Assembly: GCA_037893225.1 (NCBI GenBank)
Contig: JAZGUH010000226.1
Location: forward strand, 372,001-436,000
Source of the DNA: Hippasteria phrygiana
Lineage: Eukaryota > Echinodermata > Asteroidea > Valvatida > Goniasteridae
Reading direction: 5' to 3'
DNA length: 64,000 nt
Positions 21,253-34,195 of the stretch are shown one piece after another. A program made the translations under genes and the position numbers. Numbering within the stretch: position 1 is the first letter of the stretch; every line of letters starts with the position of its first letter. Under the pieces are notes generated by a model. It was not told the DNA's origin and ran no database searches. It saw nothing but the letters and a program-made list of their open reading frames with translations.

Positions 21253-22882
21253 TCTTATTTTAGTTCTATCCCAAACCCTATAGACTTTGTGCATAGATTT
21301 TCTGACTGGCAATTTGGTCATCAAACAACCTCGGACCTTAGTCTAAATTTGCACAGACATAGACCCTATAGCAAAGTCGTGTCTCGAAGAGTGACGTCAT
21401 GATGACGTCATCCGGTGTCATATTACAAGCCATTTAAGATAAATATTTTTAATCTTTAAAATGCTATATAAAATCACCCGTGAGACCCCTGATCTTGGTT
21501 TTAGTGTCAATTGATAGTATAAACAAGGATCTTCATTTTATCTAGTGTGCGTCAAAGCACGTTACCCTTCCTTCCGAACCAAACCGGAAGTGCCATATAG
21601 TTTGGAAGTGGAAAAAGATATGAACTTGCTTTCAACGATGTTAGTCTTTGCCTAGGTTGTACTTCACAAAAAAAATTGCCGGTGACGTCATAAAATGTTC
21701 AAGAGCCCTCTAGCGGCAGGTTGAATTTTTTTTAATGGATAATCAGCCGATTTAGACCTTCAAAAAGTGCTCAAAAATCAACCGCGAGAAATGTAATCCA
21801 GATATTTGCTTATAGTTAACATAGCTCCGTTCTCGAGCTTTCTGATAATGACATCACGATAAAGTCATCAGATATAGGATTACAAGCAATCAAAGATTTC
21901 TAGATTTAATCTTTGAAAATCAATATAAAATCAATCGAGAGAGATCTGATTTTGCTTTTTATGGGAACTGATAGAATAAACAAGGTCTTCATATTTGATA
22001 TTACAAGCAAAATCACGTGACCTTTCCTTCCCGTTGAAACCGAAAGTGCCTCATAATTTAAAAGTGGAAAAAGATGTGAACTTGCTTTCAACGATGTTAG
22101 TCTCCGCCTAGGTTGTACTTCACAAAAAATTACCTGGACATCATAAAATGTTCGAGCGCCCTCAAGCGGCAGGTTGTAAATGTTTAAAATGAATAATCAG
22201 TCGATGTGTGTGGCGATGTTTGCTGAAATAACTTTATAATTGATGTATATAATCGGCTTCATGCTATAAAGAACAAGTTGAGGGAATAAAGATTGATGAC
22301 GTCACCAGACCGGAAGTTGCAATGAAAATACCTTTAAACCTTAAGAAATTGCAAAAGAATCAACCGCGAGAGATATAATCCAGATATTTGCTTCAGATGG
22401 CAGAGTTAACATAGCTCTCGAGCTTTCTAATAATGACGTCACGATGACGTCATCAGATATCAGATTACAAGCAATCAAAGATTTCTGGATTTAATCTTTG
22501 AAAATCAATGGAAAATCAACCATGAGAGATCTGATTTTTGTTTTTATGGGAATTGATAGAATAATAAAAGCAAGTGGTAAAGATGAAAATTGATACGACA
22601 TCACGATGACGCTATCTGACGATTTTGTGTTAATTTTTAGATTTTTGAGTTTTTAATGCAATTTGTAACCGGGACTTTTGTCATTTAACAATCTAAGGTC
22701 TTAAACTTGTCATATATATCCTATAATGAAAATTACATGACCAAGAAATAAGTCATGATGGCATAACGCTTAAAGGTCAAGTTTCGAGTAGCAAAAGACA
22801 TAGAAGTGATGGAGTTTTGTGTTAAATATAACAGAAAATGGAAAAGCCCTGCGTCTGTTGGCAAGAGACGCAAGATGTCTAG
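21253..22882 (+). mobile_element. Helitron-like unit III (1.6 kb, largely CRE-poor body)
   Basis: TCTTATTTTAGTTCTATCCC begins directly after the previous CTAG, and the head is the GTGCATAGATTTTCTGA variant. The body (about 21430-22600) is mostly not array-like and contains a diverged internal duplication. The tail returns to AAAGGTCAAGTTTCGAGTA and ends GGAAAAGCCC, the hairpin TGCGTCT/AGACGCA, AGATGT and CTAG. Confidence 0.75.
21535..22215 (+). repeat. Diverged direct duplication inside unit III
   Basis: About 210 bases at 21535-21745 and again at 21995-22215 share GGAAGTGCC-like, AAGTGGAAAAAGAT, AACTTGCTTTCAACGATGTT, GCCTAGGTTGTACTTCACAA and GCGGCAGGTTG phrases with many substitutions. ACCGGAAGT, an ETS-like core, occurs at about 21584 and 22306. 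The origin of this cargo is unknown. Confidence 0.75.
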
Positions 22883-25800
22883 TTTTTTCTTCTTCTTCTT
22901 CTTCTTTTAGTTCTGACCAAAATCCCATAGACTTTGTACACGAATTTTCTCCGCGGCACTTTAGGTCTTAAAAAACTTCAGATCTTAACCAAACTTACCT
23001 CAAACATAGACCCTAAGCTGGAATAGTATGTCGAAGAGTGACGTCATGATGACGTCATCACGTGTCACGTGACGTCATCTTAAAGGTGCGTTTTTCAAGG
23101 GCCCATATCTAGAGAACGGTAGGTCCGATTTCCTTCAAACCTGAGATGTTGGTAGGCTAGCTCGTGTTATAGATGAAATTTGAGGTGACGTCAAGATGAC
23201 GTCATCATACGATTTTATAGTAATTTTTAAGTTTTTGAAATTCAAAGTTTCTTAAAGCCATATCTCACCAACAGAACATGCTAAATTCAAAATTCTTTTT
23301 GTAATAGCTTTGTTAGCTCCTATATTCTTTCACATACATTTGAAAAATGTGTGACGTCATCATGACGTCATCAAAAATGTGCATTTCTGAAACACACATA
23401 AGGGTACGTCCGATCGTCATAAAAATTAGTGGGTAGGTAGATAGTGCTACTAGCATGTAAAATCCGAGGTGACGTCATGATGACGTCATCGGCTGATTTT
23501 CTGTGAATTGTTTAGTTCTATCCCAAATCCCATAGACTTTGTACACGAATTTTGTAAGTGGCACTTTGGTCAATAAACAACCTCGGATCTTAATCAGACT
23601 TAACACAAACATAGACCCTCAGCTGAAAATGTAAGCCGAAACGTGACGTCATGATGACGTCATCACGTGTCATGTGACGTCATCTTAAATGTGCATTTTT
23701 CAAGGGCCTATATCTAGAGAACGGTAGGTCCGATTGCCTTCAAACCTGGTATGTTATGGGAGCTCGTGTTATAGATGAAAATTAAGGTGACGTCATGATG
23801 ACGTCATCATACGATTTTACAGTAATATTAAAGTTTTTCAACTTCAAAGTTTCTTAAAGCCATATCTCACCAACAGAACATGCTAAATTCAAAATTCTTT
23901 TTGTAATAGCTTTGTTAGCTCCTATATTCTTTCACATACATTTGAAAAATGTGTGACGTCATCATGACGTCATCAAAAATGTGCATTTCTGAAACACACA
24001 TAAGGGTACGTCCGATCGTCATAAAAATTAGTGGGTAGGTAGATAGTGCTACTAGCATGTAAAATCCGAGGTGACGTCATGATGACGTCATCGGCTGATT
24101 TTCTGTGAATTTTTTAGTTCTATCCCAAATCCCATAGACTTTGTACACGAATTTTGTAAGTGGCACTTTGGTCACTAAACAACCTCGGATCTTAAACAGA
24201 CTTAACACAAACATAGACCCTAAGCTGAAAATGTAAGCCGAAACGTGACGTCATGATGACGTCTTCACGTGTCATGTGACGTCATCTTAAATGTGCATTT
24301 TTCTAGGGCCTATATCTAGAGAACGGTAGGTCCGATTGCCTTCAAACCTGGTATGTTGGTATGGTAGCTCGTGTTATAGATGAAAATTAAGGTGACGTCA
24401 TGATCACGTCATCATACGATTTTACAGTAATATTAAAGTTTTTGAACTTCAAAGTTTCTTAAAGCCATATCTCACCAACAGAACATGCTAAATTCAAAAT
24501 TCTTTTTGTAATAGCTTTGTTAGCTCCTATATTCTTTCACATACATTTGAAAAATGTGTGACGTCATCATGACGTCATCAAAAATGTGCATTTCTGAAAC
24601 ACACATAAGGGTACGTCCGATCGTCATAAAAATTAGTGGGTAGGTAGATAGTGCTAATAGCATGTAAAATCCGAGGTGACGTCATGATGACGTCATCGGC
24701 TGATTTTCTGTGAATTGTTTAGTTCTATCCCAAATCCCATAGACTTTGTACACGAATTTTGTAAGTGGCACTTTGGTCACTAAACAACCTCGGATCTTAA
24801 TCAGACTTAACACAAACATAGACCCTAAGCTGAAAATGTAAGCCGAAACGTGACGTCATGATGACGTCATCACGTGTCATGTGACGTCATCTTATATGTG
24901 CATTTTTCAAGAGCCTATATCTAGAGAACGGTAGGTCCGATTGCCTTCAAACCTGGTATGTTGGTATGGTAGCTCGTGTTATAGATGAAAATTAAGGTGA
25001 CGTCATGATGACGTCATCATACGATTTTACAGTAATATTAAAGTTTTTCAACTTCAAAGTTTCTTAAAGCCATATCTCACCAACAGAACATGCTAAATTC
25101 AAAATTCTTTTTGTAATAGCTTTGTTAGCTCCTATATTCTTTCACATACATTTGAAAAATGTGTGACGTCATCATGACGTCATCAAAAATGTGCATTTCT
25201 GAAACACACATAAGGGTACGTCCGATCGTCATAAAAATTGGTGGGTAGGTAGATAGTGCCACTAGCATGCAAAATCCGAAGTGACGTCATGATGACGTCA
25301 TCGGCTGATTTTTTATGAATTTGGAAATGTTTCAAATTTCATTGTACTCTTAAAATTTTGCACTTCTTCAAATGCCATGAACTTCAAACTTGGCATATGC
25401 ATTGACTATCTACTCGAGATGGGTGCCGAATCATGACGTCATGATGACGTCATCACATGTCACGTGACGTCATCTTAAATTTGCATTTTTGAAGGCCCTA
25501 TATCTATTTTTTTTCTGCTTCTTATTTTAGTTCTATCCCAAATCCGAAAGACTTTGTGCATAGATTTTCTGATCGGCACTTTTGTCATCAAACAACATCG
25601 AATCTTAGTCAGAGTTAGCATAGGTATAGACCCTGATGCAAAGTCGTGCCGCGAAGAGTGACGTCATAATGACGTCTTCGTGTGGCATGTAACATGAACT
25701 TAAAGGTCAAGTTTGGAGTACGAAATGTTAATCATAAAATAATCTCAGATCTTAAACTTAGCAAAGACATAGACCTTCTGATACTTGATGTTAAATAAAA

Positions 25801-26924
25801 AAGAAAAAAAGGAAAAGCCATGCGTATGTTTACAACAGACGCACATTTTTTGGCGTTTCCGCTACAGCAGGAAAGCCTTTGTTTTTGTTCTGTTCGCGCG
25901 ATTGTGTAGTTTAGTACACTTTCGCCCAGGCATGAACACAATCTACTTGAAAATTGTTCGTTTTGCCACATTCAGAACAAAGGGCCACGTCCAAGAACAT
26001 CTCCAGGTTTTTTTTTGAATGAAATCGTTAGCTCAGAGGTCAAAAACACATGATTGCACAATACCCAGCTTCACACGGATATATAACTGGTGGGAGAGTA
26101 GGAGCTGGTTCGAAATTGACCGAGCCAAAACATGACACAACGGGTGGAAATCATATTTTCCGCCTTAAAAAACCTTTCCAAATCACAAAAGCACGTGTCA
26201 TTGGGATTCAGAGAAGTCTACTTTAGTGACAAAAAAGGCTTTTGGAATAATCAAATACTCCAGGAGCTAACATGAACACAATTAATACACAAATCCTAAA
26301 CTACACAATACCCACTTTTTTGGTTTCTTCTTAAACACGAATTTTGTCTACGGCACTTTAGTCACTAAACAACATCAGATCTTATTCAAACTTAATACAA
26401 ACATAGACCCTAATCTGAAATTGTGTGCCGAAAAGTGACATCATGATGACGTCATTATGTGTCACGTGATGTCATCTTAAAGGCGCATTTTTCAAGGCCC
26501 ATATCAAGAGAACCGTAAGTCCAATTGCATTCAAACCTGGTATGTTGCTAGACAAGTACGTTATAAATAAAAATTGAGGTGACGTCATAATGACGTCATC
26601 ATATGATTTTTATAGTAATTTCAAAGTTTTAACATTAAAGATTCTTAAAACCATATCTCATCAACAGAACATATGTTAAATTCAAAATTCTTTTTGTAAT
26701 AGCTTTGTTAGCTCGTACATTCTTTTATATAAATGCGAAAAATTTCTGAGGTCATAATGACGTCATCAAAGGCATGATTTCTTGAAAGACATATAAGGGT
26801 AGACCATGTCTAATCGTCATGAAACTTGGTGGTTAGGTAGATTTGTCACTAGTTTACAAAATTCGAAATAACATCATAAAAACATATGGAAAAGCCCTAT
26901 GTTCTTAAAAACATAGACCTCTAG
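22883..26924 (+). mobile_element. Helitron-like unit IV (family A, 4.04 kb)
   Basis: The A head is followed by a run of ~602-bp sub-repeats (heads near 23511, 24115, 24718) and a degenerate internal head near 25515. Module B (25690-26322), a truncated head and the final segment follow. It ends with the CTATGTT/AACATAG hairpin and CTAG. Almost identical to unit V, with roughly ten differences noticed by eye over 4 kb. Confidence 0.8.
25690..26322 (+). repeat. Module B, copy 2
   Basis: Same order as at 17250: decayed 3' end, GGCGTTTCC hairpin module, CRE-free captured stretch. It carries GGCACACC-free text and an ATATATAACTGGTGGGAGAG segment that copy 1 has shortened. Confidence 0.6.
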
Positions 26925-29900
26925 TTTCTTCTTCTTCTTCTTCTTTTAGTTCTGACCAAAATCCCATAGACTTTGTACACGAATTTTCTCCGCGGCACTT
27001 TAGGTCTTAAAAAACTTCAGATCTTAACCAAACTTACCTCAAACATAGACCCTAAGCTGGAATAGTATGTCGAAGAGTGACGTCATGATGACGTCATCAC
27101 GTGTCACGTGACGTCATCTTAAAGGTGCGTTTTTCAAGGGCCCATATCTAGAGAACGGTAGGTCCGATTTCCTTCAAACCTGATATGTTGGTAGGCTAGC
27201 TCGTGTTATAGATGAAATTTGAGGTGACGTCAAGATGACGTCATCATACGATTTTATAGTAATTTTTAAGTTTTTGAAATTCAAAGTTTCTTAAAGCCAT
27301 ATCTCACCAACAGAACATGCTAAATTCAAAATTCTTTTTGTAATAGCTTTGTTAGCTCCTATATTCTTTCACATACATTTGAAAAATGTGTGACGTCATC
27401 ATGACGTCATCAAAAATGTGCATTTCTGAAACACACATAAGGGTACGTCCGATCGTCATAAAAATTAGTGGGTAGGTAGATAGTGCTACTAGCATGTAAA
27501 ATCCGAGGTGACGTCATGATGACGTCATCGGCTGATTTTCTGTGAATTTTTTAGTTCTATCCCAAATCCCATAGACTTTGTACACGAATTTTGTAAGTGG
27601 CACTTTGGTCAATAAACAACCTCGGATCTTAATCAGACTTAACACAAACATAGACCCTCAGCTGAAAATGTAAGCCGAAACGTGACGTCATGATGACGTC
27701 ATCACGTGTCATGTGACGTCATCTTAAATGTGCATTTTTCAAGGGCCTATATCTAGAGAACGGTAGGTCCGATTGCCTTCAAACCTGGTATGTTATGGGA
27801 GCTCGTGTTATAGATGAAAATTAAGGTGACGTCATGATGACGTCATCATACGATTTTACAGTAATATTAAAGTTTTTCAACTTCAAAGTTTCTTAAAGCC
27901 ATATCTCACCAACAGAACATGCTAAATTCAAAATTCTTTTTGTAATAGCTTTGTTAGCTCCTATATTCTTTCACATACATTTGAAAAATGTGTGACGTCA
28001 TCATGACGTCATCAAAAATGTGCATTTCTGAAACACACATAAGGGTACGTCCGATCGTCATAAAAATTAGTGGGTAGGTAGATAGTGCTACTAGCATGTA
28101 AAATCCGAGGTGACGTCATGATGACGTCATCGGCTGATTTTCTGTGAATTTTTTAGTTCTATCCCAAATCCCATAGACTTTGTACACGAATTTTGTAAGT
28201 GGCACTTTGGTCACTAAACAACCTCGGATCTTAAACAGACTTAACACAAACATAGACCCTCAGCTGAAAATGTAAGCCGAAACGTGACGTCATGATGACG
28301 TCTTCACGTGTCATGTGACGTCATCTTAAATGTGCATTTTTCTAGGGCCTATATCTAGAGAACGGTAGGTCCGATTGCCTTCAAACCTGGTATGTTGGTA
28401 TGGTAGCTCGTGTTATAGATGAAAATTAAGGTGACGTCATGATCACGTCATCATACGATTTTACAGTAATATTAAAGTTTTTGAACTTCAAAGTTTCTTA
28501 AAGCCATATCTCACCAACAGAACATGCTAAATTCAAAATTCTTTTTGTAATAGCTTTGTTAGCTCCTATATTCTTTCACATACATTTGAAAAATGTGTGA
28601 CGTCATCATGACGTCATCAAAAATGTGCATTTCTGAAACACACATAAGGGTACGTCCGATCGTCATAAAAATTAGTGGGTAGGTAGATAGTGCTAATAGC
28701 ATGTAAAATCCGAGGTGACGTCATGATGACGTCATCGGCTGATTTTCTGTGAATTGTTTAGTTCTATCCCAAATCCCATAGACTTTGTACACGAATTTTG
28801 TAAGTGGCACTTTGGTCACTAAACAACCTCGGATCTTAATCAGACTTAACACAAACATAGACCCTAAGCTGAAAATGTAAGCCGAAACGTGACGTCATGA
28901 TGACGTAATCACGTGTCATGTGACGTCATCTTAAATGTGCATTTTTCAAGAGCCTATATCTAGAGAACGGTAGGTCCGATTGCCTTCAAACCTGGTATGT
29001 TGGTATGGTAGCTCGTGTTATAGATGAAAATTAAGGTGACGTCATGATGACGTCATCATACGATTTTACAGTAATATTAAAGTTTTTCAACTTCAAAGTT
29101 TCTTAAAGCCATATCTCACCAACAGAACATGCTAAATTCAAAATTCTTTTTGTAATAGCTTTGTTAGCTCCTATATTCTTTCACATACATTTGAAAAATG
29201 TGTGACGTCATCATGACGTCATCAAAAATGTGCATTTCTGAAACACACATAAGGGTACGTCCGATCGTCATAAAAATTGGTGGGTAGGTAGATAGTGCCA
29301 CTAGCATGCAAAATCCGAAGTGACGTCATGATGACGTCATCGGCTGATTTTTTATGAATTTGTAAATGTTTCAAATTTCATTGTACTCTTAAAATTTTGC
29401 ACTTCTTCAAATGCCATGAACTTCAAACTTGGCATATGCATTGACTATCTACTCGAGATGGGTGCCGAATCATGACGTCATGATGACGTCATCACATGTC
29501 ACGTGACGTCATCTTAAATTTGCATTTTTGAAGGCCCTATATCTATTTTTTTTCTGCTTCTTATTTTAGTTCTATCCCAAATCCGAAAGACTTTGTGCAT
29601 AGATTTTCTGATCGGCACTTTTGTCATCAAACAACATCGAATCTTAGTCAGAGTTAGCATAGGTATAGACCCTGATGCAAAGTCGTGCCGCGAAGAGTGA
29701 CGTCATAATGACGTCTTCGTGTGGCATGTAACATGAACTTAAAGGTCAAGTTTGGAGTACGAAATGTTAATCATAAAATAATCTCAGATCTTAAACTTAG
29801 CAAAGACATAGACCTTCTGATACTTTATGTTAAATAAAAAAGAAAAAAAGGAAAAGCCATGCGTATGTTTACAACAGACGCACATTTTTTGGCGTTTCCG

Positions 29901-30963
29901 CTACAGCAGGAAAGCCTTTGTTTTTGTTCTGTTCGCGCGATTGTGTAGTTTAGTACACTTTCGCCCAGGCATGAACACAATCTACTTGAAAATTGTTCGT
30001 TTTGCCACATTCAGAACAAAGGGCCACGTCCAAGAACATCTCCAGGTTTTTTTTTGAATGAAATCGTTAGCTCAGAGGTCAAAAACACATGATTGCACAA
30101 TACCCAGCTTCACACGGATATATAACTGGTGGGAGAGTAGGAGCTGGTTCGAAATTGACCGAGCCAAAACATGACACAACGGGTGGAAATCATATTTTCC
30201 GCCTTAAAAAACCTTTCCAAATCACAAAAGCACGTGTCATTGGGATTCAGAGAAGTCTACTTTAGTGACAAAAAAGGCTTTTGGAATAATCAAATACTCC
30301 AGGAGCTAACATGAACACAATTAATACACAAATCCTAAACTACACAATACCCACTTTTTTGGTTTCTTCTTAAACACGAATTTTGTCTACGGCACTTTAG
30401 TCACTAAACAACATCAGATCTTATTCAAACTTAATACAAACATAGACCCTAATCTGAAATTGTGTGCCGAAAAGTGACATCATGATGACGTCATTATGTG
30501 TCACGTGATGTCATCTTAAAGGCGCATTTTTCAAGGCCCATATCAAGAGAACCGTAAGTCCAATTGCATTCAAACCTGGTATGTTGCTAGACAAGTACGT
30601 TATAAATAAAAATTGAGGTGACGTCATAATGACGTCATCATATGATTTTTATAGTAATTTCAAAGTTTTAACATTAAAGATTCTTAAAACCATATCTCAT
30701 CAACAGAACATATGTTAAATTCAAAATTCTTTTTGTAATAGCTTTGTTAGCTCGTACATTCTTTTATATAAATGCGAAAAATTTCTGAGGTCATAATGAC
30801 GTCATCAAAGGCATGATTTCTTGAAAGACATATAAGGGTAGACCATGTCTAATCGTCATGAAACTTGGTGGTTAGGTAGATTTGTCACTAGTTTACAAAA
30901 TTCGAAATAACATCATAAAAACATATGGAAAAGCCCTATGTTCTTAAAAACATAGACCTCTAG
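26925..30963 (+). mobile_element. Helitron-like unit V (family A, 4.04 kb)
   Basis: A near-identical tandem duplicate of unit IV, offset about 4.04 kb, with the same sub-repeat number and order. Noticed differences include GTTT/TTTT at the second head, TAAGC/TCAGC after the first triplet, and a CRE reduced to GACGTAATC near 28906. Ends with the family A hairpin and CTAG. Confidence 0.8.
29730..30362 (+). repeat. Module B, copy 3
   Basis: Equivalent to copy 2, offset by one 4.04-kb unit. An in-frame TAA after TTATGTTAAA interrupts the frame that is open in copies 4 and 5. Confidence 0.6.
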
Positions 30964-33900
30964 TTTTTTTTTTTTTTCTTCTTCTTTTAGTTCTGACCAA
31001 AATCCCATAGACTTTGTACACGAATTTTCTCCGCGGCACTTTAGGTCTTAAAAAACTTCAGATCTTAACCAAACTTACCTCAAACATAGACCCTAAGCTG
31101 AAATAGTATGTCGAAGAGTGACGTCATGATGACGTCATCACGTGTCACATGACGTCATCTTAAAGGTGCGTTTTTCAAGGGCCCATATCTAGAGAACGGT
31201 AGGTCCGATTTCCTTCAAACCTGATATGTTGGTAGGCTAGCTCGTGTTATAGATGAAATTTGAGGTGACGTCAAGATGACGTCATCATACGATTTTATAG
31301 TAATTTTTAAGTTTTTGAAATTCAAAGTTTCTTAAAGCCATATCTCACCAACAGAACATGCTAAATTCAAAATTCTTTTTGTAATAGCTTTGTTAGCTCC
31401 TATATTCTTTCACATACATTTGAAAAATGTGTGACGTCATCATGACGTCATCAAAAATGTGCATTTCTGAAACACACATAAGGGTACGTCCGATCGTCAT
31501 AAAAATTAGTGGGTAGGTAGATAGTGCTACTAGCATGTAAAATCCGAGGTGACGTCATGATGACGTCATCGGCTGATTTTCTGTGAATTTTTTAGTTCTA
31601 TCCCAAATCCCATAGACTTTGTACACGAATTTTGTAAGTGGCACTTTGGTCAATAAACAACCTCGGATCTTAATCAGACTTAACACAAACAGGGACCCTA
31701 AGCTGAAAATGTATGCCAAAACGTGACGTCATGATGACGTCATCACGTGTCATGTGACGTCATCTTAAAGGTGCATTTTGGAAGGGCCCATATCTAGAGA
31801 ACGGTACGTCCGATTGCCTTCAAACCAGGTATGTTGGTATGGTAGCTCGTGTTATAGATAAAAATTGAGGTGACGTCATGATGACGTCATCATACAGTTT
31901 TACAGTAATATTAAAGTTTTTGAACTTCAAAGTTTCCTAAAGCCATATCTCATCAACAGAACACGCTAAATTCAAAATTCTTTTTGTAATAGCTTTGTTA
32001 GCTCCTATATTCTTTCACATAAATGTGAAAAATGTGTGACGTCATCATGACGTCATCAAAAATATGCTTTTTTGAAACACATATAAGGGTAGGGACGATC
32101 GTCATAAAAATTAGTGTGCAGGTAGATAATGCTACTAGGATGTTAAATCCGAGGTGACGTCATGATGACGTCATCGGCTGATTTTCTATGAATTTTTAGT
32201 TCTATCCCAAATCCCATAGACTTTGTACACGAATTTTGTACGGGACACTTTGGTCACTAAGCAACATCAGATCTTAATCAGGCTTAGCACAAACAGAGAC
32301 CCTAAGCTGAAAATGTATGCCGAAACGTGACGTCATGATGACGTCATCACGTGTCATGTGACGTCATCTTAAAGGTGCATTTTTCAAGGGCCCATATCTA
32401 GAGAACGGTACGTCCGATTGCCTTCAAACCAGGTATGTTGGTATGGTAGCTCGTGTTATAGATAAAAATTGAGGTGACGTCATGATGACGTCATCATACA
32501 GTTTTACAGTAATATTAAAGTTTTTGAACTTCAAAGTTTCCTAAAGCCATATCTCATCAACAGAACACGCTAAATTCAAAATTCTTTTTGTAATAGCTTT
32601 GTTAGCTCCTATATTCTTTCACATAAATGTGAAAAATGTGTGACGTCATCATGACGTCATCAAAAATATGCTTTTTTGAAACACATATAAGGGTAGGGAC
32701 GATCGTCATAAAAATTAGTGTGCAGGTAGATAATGCTACTAGGATGTTAAATCCGAGGTGACGTCATGATGACGTCATCGGCTGATTTTCTATGAATTTT
32801 TAGTTCTATCCCAAATCCCATAGACTTTGTACACGAATTTTGTACGGGACACTTTGGTCACTAAACAACATCAGATCTTAATCAAACTTAACACAAACAG
32901 GGACCCTAAGCTGAAAATGTATGCCGAAACGTGACGTCATGATGACGTCATCACGTGTCATGTAACATGAACTTAAAGGTCAAGTATGGAGTACGAAATG
33001 TGAATCATAAAATAATCTCAGATCTTAAACATAGCAAAGACATAGACCTTCTGATAATTTATGTTAAAGAAAAAACTAAAACGGAAAAGCCATGCGTATG
33101 TTTACAACAGACGCAAAATTTTCGGCTTTTCCGCTACAGCAGCAAAGCCTTGGTTTTTGTTCTGTTCGCGCGATTGTGTAGTTTAGTACACTTTCGCCCA
33201 GGCATGAACACAATCTACTTGAAAATTGTTCGTTTTGCCACATTCAGAACAAAGGGCCACGTCCAAGAACATCTCCAGGTTTTTTTTGGAATGAAATCGT
33301 TAGCTCAGAGGTCAAAAACACATGATTGCACAATACCCAGCTTCACACGGATATATAACTGGTGGGAGAGTAGGAGCTGGTTCGAAATTGACCGAGCCAA
33401 AACATGACACAACGGGTGGAAAATCATATTTTCCGCCTTAAAAAACCTTTCCAAATCACAAAAGCACGTGTCATTGGGATTCAGAGAAGTCTACTTTAGT
33501 GACAAAAAAGGCTTTTGGAATAATCAAATACTCCAGGAGCTAACATGAACACAATTAATACACAAATCCTAAACTACACAATACCCACTTTTTTGGTTTC
33601 TTCTTAAACACGAATTTTGTCTACGGCACTTTAGTCACTAAACAACATCAGATCTTATTCAAACTTAATACAAACATAGACCCTAATCTGAAATTGTGTG
33701 CCGAAAAGTGACATCATGATGACGTCATTATGTGTCACGTGATGTCATCTTAAAGGCGCATTTTTCAAGGCCCATATTAAGAGAACCGTAAGTCCAATTG
33801 CATTCAAACCTGGTATGTTGCTAGACAAGTACGTTATAAATAAAAATTGAGGTGACGTCATAATGACGTCATCATATGATTTTTATAGTAATTTCAAAGT

Positions 33901-34195
33901 TTTAACATTAAAGATTCTTAAAACCATATCTCATCAACAGAACATATGTTAAATTCAAAATTCTTTTTGTAATAGCTTTGTTAGCTCGTACATTCTTTTA
34001 TATCAATGCGAAACATTTCTGAAGTCATAATGACGTCATCAAAGGCATGATTTCTTGAAAGACATAAGGGTAGACCATGTCTAATCGTCATGAAACTTGG
34101 TGGTTAGGTAGATTTGTCACTAGTTTACAAAATTCGAAATAACATCATAAAAACATATGGAAAAGCCCTATGTTCTTAAAAACATAGACCTCTAG
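30964..34195 (+). mobile_element. Helitron-like unit VI (family A, 3.23 kb)
   Basis: Opens with a long T tract and CTTCTTCTTTTAG. It has one 602-type repeat, then two copies of a CAGGGACC / AGGTACG-type variant sub-repeat. Module B follows directly (32966-33596) without the degenerate internal head seen in IV and V. The final segment and the CTATGTT/AACATAG hairpin with CTAG close it. Confidence 0.8.
32966..33596 (+). repeat. Module B, copy 4 (with 146-codon open frame)
   Basis: Here the ten-base inverted repeat CGGAAAAGCC / GGCTTTTCCG encloses the GCGT/ACGC hairpin. A frame is open from ATG at 32967 to 33407 because the TAAATAAAAAAG of other copies is AAAGAAAAAACT here. No domain is recognisable and the frame is broken in four of six copies, so I do not call a gene. 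Confidence 0.6.

Noticed and set aside
32955..33407. 150-codon frame in Module B, duplicated at 36184-36636
   Set aside because: The first codon is GTG (ATG only at 32967). The frame is interrupted by TAA in four of six Module B copies, and it lacks any recognisable domain.
33360..33410. tRNA box-B-like GGTTCGAAATTGACC in Module B
   Set aside because: No matching box A at tRNA spacing and no cloverleaf; likely chance.
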